DNA from: Vulcanimicrobiota bacterium
GTDB lineage: Bacteria > Vulcanimicrobiota > Vulcanimicrobiia > Vulcanimicrobiales > Vulcanimicrobiaceae
NCBI GenBank assembly: GCA_027315245.1
Contig: DAHUYK010000052.1
Coordinates: 1-44,928, forward strand
Length of the DNA: 44,928 nt
Direction: 5' to 3'
Below, piece after piece: positions 41,286 through 44,928 of the stretch. Below the pieces are notes generated by a model, which saw only the letters and a program-made list of their open reading frames with translations, ran no database searches and was not told the DNA's origin. The translations under genes were made by a program, and so were the position numbers. How positions within the stretch are numbered: position 1 is the first letter of the stretch; each line of letters starts with the position of its first letter.

Positions 41286-42412
41286 GCGCACTCCTTCGTC
41301 GCGACGTCGACTGCGAGATCCGCGCATTGCTCCATCGCACCGCGCGGTCCAAGCCGTTCTCGCAACCGCGCAATGCCTTCGAGGGCACGAGCCGGGTCGG
41401 TCAGCACGCGATCCATCGCACGCGCAAGCGCCTCCGGCGTCGCGTCGTCCTGAAGATACTCAGGAACGATCTCTTCTTGCGCGACGAGATTGGGAAGCGT
41501 GATGAACCTTCCACCGTAAATGCGCCGCTGCATCCGCCTCCCGTACCACACGACGCTGCGCGAGACGACGAAGACGGCAATCGCGGGGACGCCGAGCAGC
41601 AGGGACTCCAAGACGGCCGTCCCCGAGGCAACCCACGCCGCATCGGCATCTTCCACCGCATCGCGCACGCCCACGGCGACGCTCACGTCGCCCGCACCGT
41701 GCTGCCGTGCGGCCTCTCGCAAGACCGGCACGAAGCGCCCCTGCGCTGCGGCCAGCGTCGCGCGCACGCGCGGACGCCGGCGGCGCAGTTCCGTTAGCGC
41801 CTGCAGCAGGAGCGGAACGTGATAGCGTAACTCTTGCGCTCTGCTCCCCGGAAGAAGCGCGACGCAGCCTGCGTCCGTCTGCGGCGCGGCGCGCGACGGC
41901 CGCTGCGTGTAGCGGTCCAGCAGCGGATGCCCGAAGTAGTGGACGTGCAATCCGCGCTCGCGATAGAACTCCGCCTGATGAGCGAAACCGCTCACGGGGA
42001 GCGCGAGACGGCTCACCGCCCGCGCCGTACGATCGCTGTCGAGCCACGCCGACGGCGGAAAGAGATAGAGGATTGCGCCGCGGTAGTGCAGCCGTTCGCG
42101 TAGCGTCCGCGCGAGCCGCACGTTAAAGACGCCGAAGTCGACGAGCACGACGAGGTTCGGTTTCGTTGCGGCTACGTGCAGCGCCGTACGCCACATCTGC
42201 AGCAAGAGCGAAGGTATTCGCGGGATGGCGGCAATCGGGCCCATCGACGCCCAGCCGGTGTGATCTCGCCACAGGAGTATGCCGGCGTCGCGCATGGCGC
42301 CGGCGCCGATACCTTCAAAGGCAGCGGCAGGATCGCGCTCGCGAATCGATCGCGCGAGCAGTACGGCGGTCATTTCGCCCGACGGTTCACCGGTCGAGAG
42401 AAAGTAGTTCAA
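41282..42412 (-). CDS. lpxB: Lipid-A-disaccharide synthase LpxB, divergent
   Basis: 376 residues. STGEPSGEMTAVLLA (6-20) corresponds to the family's AGEASGD opening, ASGTAVLESLLLGVPAIAVF to the ASGTATLE block, and ITLPNLVAQEEIVPEYLQDD to the PNLLA..VPE..Q motif. The usual DFPDFN is DFGVFN (92-97), so a normally strong Pro-Asp is lost, and PPSAWLD replaces the common VWAW. It condenses UDP-diacylglucosamine with lipid X. It starts 4 nt after lpxA. LpxB is the best call from order and motifs, though the divergence makes a related transferase possible. Confidence 0.84.
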   Translation of the reverse strand: MNYFLSTGEPSGEMTAVLLARSIRERDPAAAFEGIGAGAMRDAGILLWRDHTGWASMGPIAAIPRIPSLLLQMWRTALHVAATKPNLVVLVDFGVFNVRLARTLRERLHYRGAILYLFPPSAWLDSDRTARAVSRLALPVSGFAHQAEFYRERGLHVHYFGHPLLDRYTQRPSRAAPQTDAGCVALLPGSRAQELRYHVPLLLQALTELRRRRPRVRATLAAAQGRFVPVLREAARQHGAGDVSVAVGVRDAVEDADAAWVASGTAVLESLLLGVPAIAVFVVSRSVVWYGRRMQRRIYGGRFITLPNLVAQEEIVPEYLQDDATPEALARAMDRVLTDPARALEGIARLRERLGPRGAMEQCADLAVDVATKECA

Positions 42413-42416
42413 CCCG

Positions 42417-43184
42417 CTATTTCAGGATGCCGCGCTGCGACGGCGCTTCCAGGAAAGCAACGATTTCCCGGCCGCGATCCGTCTCAGCAGTCGCCTTCAT
42501 CGCTTCGATCGCGCGCGAGACGTTCATCTTGGGATCGTACAGCAGCTTGTAAAAGCGCTTGATCTCGTTGCGTTCGGCAGCCGTGAAGCCCGCGCGGCGC
42601 AGCCCGACGCTGTTGAGCCCGTACGGGCGGGCCGGGTTCCCCTCGACTAAGAAAAACGGCGGCAGATCCTTGTTGATCTTGCTCATGCCGCCGACCATGG
42701 CATACCTGCCGACGCGGGTGAACTGGTGCACGCCCGACATACCGCCCAGCAACGCATAGTCTCCGATCTCCACGTGACCCGCGAGCTGTGCGAGATTGCT
42801 CATCGTCACGCCGTTCCCGATGATACAGTTGTGAGCGACGTGAACGTACGCGAGGAGAAGGCAGTCGTCGCCGACCGACGTCACCTCGTCGACACCCGTC
42901 GCCCGCTGAATCGAAACGTATTCGCGCAGGATCGTGCGGCTGCCGACGCGCGTGAAGGCGCGCTCGCCTGCGTACTTCCTATCTTGGGATGCCGCGCCCA
43001 CGGTCGCAAAGGGATAGACGATGCAATCCTGACCGATCTCCGTCCAACCGTTCACCACGACGTTCGCCTGCAGCACCGTGCGCGCCCCGAGGGCGACGCT
43101 TTCGCCGATGATGCAGTACGGCCCAATCTCTACGTCGGGTCCGACGCGCGCGCTCGGATGGACGATGGCCGTCGCATGAATCAC
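42417..43184 (-). CDS. lpxA: UDP-N-acetylglucosamine acyltransferase LpxA
   Basis: 255 residues from a GTG at 43184 overlapping the fabZ stop (GTGA); 25 codons upstream are open but not LpxA-like. A left-handed beta-helix of hexapeptide repeats (about 1-185: IHATAIVHPSARVGPDVEIGPYCIIG), catalytic His118 (HVAHNC), GAASQDRKYAGE near 63-74, and the C-terminal helical domain (RPYGLNSVGLRRAGFTAAERNEIKRFYKLLY). First step of lipid A synthesis: adds the 3-O-acyl chain. Chain length cannot be read with confidence. Adjacent to fabZ and lpxB, the typical order. Confidence 0.95.
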   Translation of the reverse strand: MIHATAIVHPSARVGPDVEIGPYCIIGESVALGARTVLQANVVVNGWTEIGQDCIVYPFATVGAASQDRKYAGERAFTRVGSRTILREYVSIQRATGVDEVTSVGDDCLLLAYVHVAHNCIIGNGVTMSNLAQLAGHVEIGDYALLGGMSGVHQFTRVGRYAMVGGMSKINKDLPPFFLVEGNPARPYGLNSVGLRRAGFTAAERNEIKRFYKLLYDPKMNVSRAIEAMKATAETDRGREIVAFLEAPSQRGILK

Positions 43185-43645
43185 GTGTTGAGGACCGAAG
43201 CTTCGCCGCCGATCACCCGATCGTTCGAGTTGATCGAGAACATCAGCTCGGCGATGCACGCGATCTGACCGTCGACGGAAGCCTCACCGCGCACCCATCC
43301 AATGCTGCGCTTGTGGCGCAGCATGCGAATCTCCATATCGAGCCGGTCTCCCGGAATGACGGGTCTGCGGAACTTCGCATTGTTGATGCCGACGAGGTAC
43401 GGAATCTTCCGAGCGAACTCACCGCGGCGCAGCACGACCGCACCGCCCATCTGCGCCATCGCCTCGATTTGGTAGACGCCGGGGAAGACCGGATAGTTGG
43501 GAAAGTGTCCCGTGAAGATCGGTTCGTTGAACGTGATGTTTTTGTAGCCCCGCACCATGACCATCGGCTCCAGATCGATGATGCGGTCGACGAGCAGCAT
43601 CGGGTACCGGTGCGGCAGAATGTCCATGATCTGGCGGATGTCCAT
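43181..43645 (-). CDS. fabZ: 3-hydroxyacyl-ACP dehydratase FabZ
   Basis: 154 residues from the ATG at 43645. MDIRQIMDILPHRYPMLLVDRI is the classic FabZ start; the catalytic His47 (TGHFPNYPVFPG) and Glu61 (VYQIEAMAQ) are in place. It removes water from 3-hydroxyacyl-ACP, using the same pool that LpxA draws on, which explains the common lpxC-fabZ-lpxA order. It follows lpxC by 11 nt. The upstream frame is open but overlaps lpxC. Separate here, whereas some bacteria fuse LpxC with FabZ. Confidence 0.95.
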   Translation of the reverse strand: MDIRQIMDILPHRYPMLLVDRIIDLEPMVMVRGYKNITFNEPIFTGHFPNYPVFPGVYQIEAMAQMGGAVVLRRGEFARKIPYLVGINNAKFRRPVIPGDRLDMEIRMLRHKRSIGWVRGEASVDGQIACIAELMFSINSNDRVIGGEASVLNT

Positions 43646-43656
43646 TTCAGCCACCG

Positions 43657-44490
43657 CTACACACTCCCCGCGGGAACTCCCGCAGCCATGCGCCTGCGCA
43701 TCTCCAACAACGCGCGAACGTGGAGTGCGTGCCCGCTCTTGAGCGCGATGACGTCGCACCGCGGCCACGCTCCGGCGAGCGCGAGATCGCCCAGCAGGTC
43801 GAGCACCTTGTGCCGGACGACCTCGTCCGGCCAGCGCAGCTCCTGCAGCGCACCGTGCGGACCGAAGACAAGCGCGTTCTCGAGCGTGCCGCCGCGCGCG
43901 AGGCCGCGCGCGCGAAGCGCCTCCACCTCGTGCAAGTAGCCGAACGTGCGCGCCGGAGCGATCTCGGTTCGATAACGTTCGGGGTCGATGCACGTGTCGA
44001 GGTACTGCACTCCGACGGGCGGCGGAAAATCCGCAACGAACCGTACGCGAAACGCATCGCTGGGCAGCAGCACGATCGCACGCTCACCGTCGCGCGCAAC
44101 GAAGGGCTCATCGAGTACAAGCAGCGCACGTTCTCGCGGCTGTTCGACGACGCCCGCGGCATGGAATGCATCGGAGAACGCCTGAGCGCTCCCGTCGACG
44201 ATCGGAACTTCTGGTCCGTCCACGGCGATTTCCGCATTCGCCACGCCTGTTCCGAGCAGCGCCGAGAGGAGGTGTTCGACCGTCGAGACCGTTACCGCGC
44301 CGACGCCGACCACCGTTGCGCGCGAGGTGTCCACGACGTGTTCCGCGATCGCCGGGACGTACGTGCCGGCGCGCACGAACTGCAGGCCGAAGTCGACCGG
44401 TGCGGGGCGCACGTCGACCGTCACCTGCGCGCCTGTATGCAAGCCGACGCCGGCAAAGCGCACGGCGTCGCGCAGCGTCGTCTGCTTCAC
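43657..44490 (-). CDS. lpxC: UDP-3-O-acyl-N-acetylglucosamine deacetylase LpxC
   Basis: 277 residues, a little shorter than E. coli (305). Starts at GTG 44490 immediately after the lpxD stop, behind AAGGAG. Zinc ligands His73 (STVEHLLSAL), His227 and Asp231 (RHKVLDLLGDL) and the catalytic His254 (SGHALH) are all present; Glu72 is the general base. It is the committed step of lipid A synthesis. The zinc set indicates an active enzyme. In operon order lpxD-lpxC-fabZ-lpxA. Confidence 0.95.
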   Translation of the reverse strand: MKQTTLRDAVRFAGVGLHTGAQVTVDVRPAPVDFGLQFVRAGTYVPAIAEHVVDTSRATVVGVGAVTVSTVEHLLSALLGTGVANAEIAVDGPEVPIVDGSAQAFSDAFHAAGVVEQPRERALLVLDEPFVARDGERAIVLLPSDAFRVRFVADFPPPVGVQYLDTCIDPERYRTEIAPARTFGYLHEVEALRARGLARGGTLENALVFGPHGALQELRWPDEVVRHKVLDLLGDLALAGAWPRCDVIALKSGHALHVRALLEMRRRMAAGVPAGSV

Positions 44491-44928
44491 TTACTCCTTC
44501 GGGCGCCCGCGCTCCAGCGCTTCCACACGAGCGACGAGCTTTGGCAGCCTTCGCAGCATGACCTCCGTCTTGAGGTGTTCGCGATGCTCCCGGCCAGGCA
44601 TACCAGAGAGGACGATCCCGTCAGGCACGTCTCCCCAAACGCCCGTTTGACCGGCGATCGTCACGCCGGAGCCGACCGTGATATGTCCTTTGAATCCGAC
44701 CTGACCGCCCACTTTCACGTCGTCGCCGACGATCGTCGAACCCGCCAGGCCGGTGAGTGCCGCAAACACGCAGTTGCGCCCGATGCGGCAGTTGTGACCG
44801 ATTTGCACGAGGTTGTCGATCTTCGTGCCTGCGCCGACGACGGTGCTTCCCGTCTGCGCGCGATCGACGCAGCTGTTCGCGCCGATCTCCACGTCGTCTT
44901 CGAGCACGACGTCGCCCGTTTGCGGAAT
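44491..44928 (-). CDS. lpxD: UDP-3-O-acylglucosamine N-acyltransferase LpxD, C-terminal part
   Basis: Cut by the window edge; the last 145 residues are visible. [23 protein letters not shown] is the LpxD form of kIPQxGxVxIexDVEIGAxTxIDR, followed by [20 protein letters not shown] and further hexapeptide repeats ([25 protein letters not shown]), then a C-terminal helix ([27 protein letters not shown]) as in LpxD trimers. It adds the N-linked acyl chain. The His in VQIGHN is the probable catalytic base. First visible gene of the envelope operon. Confidence 0.93.
   Translation of the reverse strand: MPQTGDVVLEDDVEIGANSCVDRAQTGSTVVGAGTKIDNLVQIGHNCRIGRNCVFAALTGLAGSTIVGDDVKVGGQVGFKGHITVGSGVTIAGQTGVWGDVPDGIVLSGMPGREHREHLKTEVMLRRLPKLVARVEALERGRPKE

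Overview
This is a GC-rich, almost fully coding stretch of bacterial chromosome. The organism is a diderm: the window holds an almost complete front end of lipid A synthesis (lpxD, lpxC, fabZ, lpxA, lpxB), LPS export genes (lptB, an LptC-like gene, one LptF/G permease) and a beta-barrel-type protein ending in Phe. It also has a Min system, RodA and FtsEX. Very tight gene packing, frequent GTG/TTG/CTG starts and many 4-nt stop/start overlaps suggest a bacterium from an under-sampled phylum. A relative of Candidatus Eremiobacterota (WPS-2) is my best guess, from general gene content only and with low confidence.

Layout. 1-1.7 kb (minus): the start of a 2-oxoacid dehydrogenase E2 gene, a TsdA-like di-haem cytochrome c and an exported DsrE-like protein. 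1.8-4.2 kb (plus): rmuC and a PPi-type phosphofructokinase. 4.2-6.0 kb (minus): an exported peroxiredoxin and an acyl-CoA dehydrogenase. 6.1-11.6 kb (plus): ftsE-ftsX-envC-like M23 peptidase and two tandem S41 (Ctp) proteases, mostly overlapping, forming a peptidoglycan-remodelling operon. 11.6-18.1 kb (minus): minC-minD2-minD1-minE-rodA-RNase E/G, a shape and division operon with two MinD paralogues. 18.2-21.3 kb (plus): an M48 metalloprotease and a DUF697-like membrane protein. 21.3-24.4 kb: a multi-pass membrane protein, a MOSC protein, a membrane protein/winged-helix regulator pair and a prepilin-like protein. 24.4-25.6 kb (minus): a RES toxin/MbcA-type antitoxin pair with a well-formed, apparently leaderless, operator-covered promoter. 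25.6-28.0 kb (minus): the classic dnaX-ybaB-recR operon. 28.2-31.5 kb (plus): a RecQ helicase with an extra UvrD/PcrA-like C-terminal domain, and an exported protein of unknown function. 31.5-44.9 kb (minus): a long envelope operon read from lpxD through lpxC, fabZ, lpxA, lpxB, a 5'-nucleotidase-like phosphoesterase, an LpxB-like protein, an O-antigen ligase-like protein, lptC, lptB, lptF/G, DUF3084, ruvX and a beta-barrel-like protein. It is interrupted at 33.3-33.46 kb by a MITE, then continues into a small membrane-anchored helical-repeat protein and a GT4 glycosyltransferase.

How the parts fit. Most of the window builds or remodels the envelope: FtsEX activates a periplasmic M23 hydrolase, the Min proteins and RodA set division site and rod shape, and the lpx/lpt cluster makes and exports lipid A-based glycolipid. 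The most notable points are the duplicated MinD with a probable CTG start, the phosphoesterase beside lpxB (GNRE in place of GNHE) as candidate for the missing UDP-diacylglucosamine hydrolase, a MITE whose TA duplication lies inside a stop codon, and the leaderless toxin-antitoxin promoter. No gene-free stretch exceeds about 185 bases.
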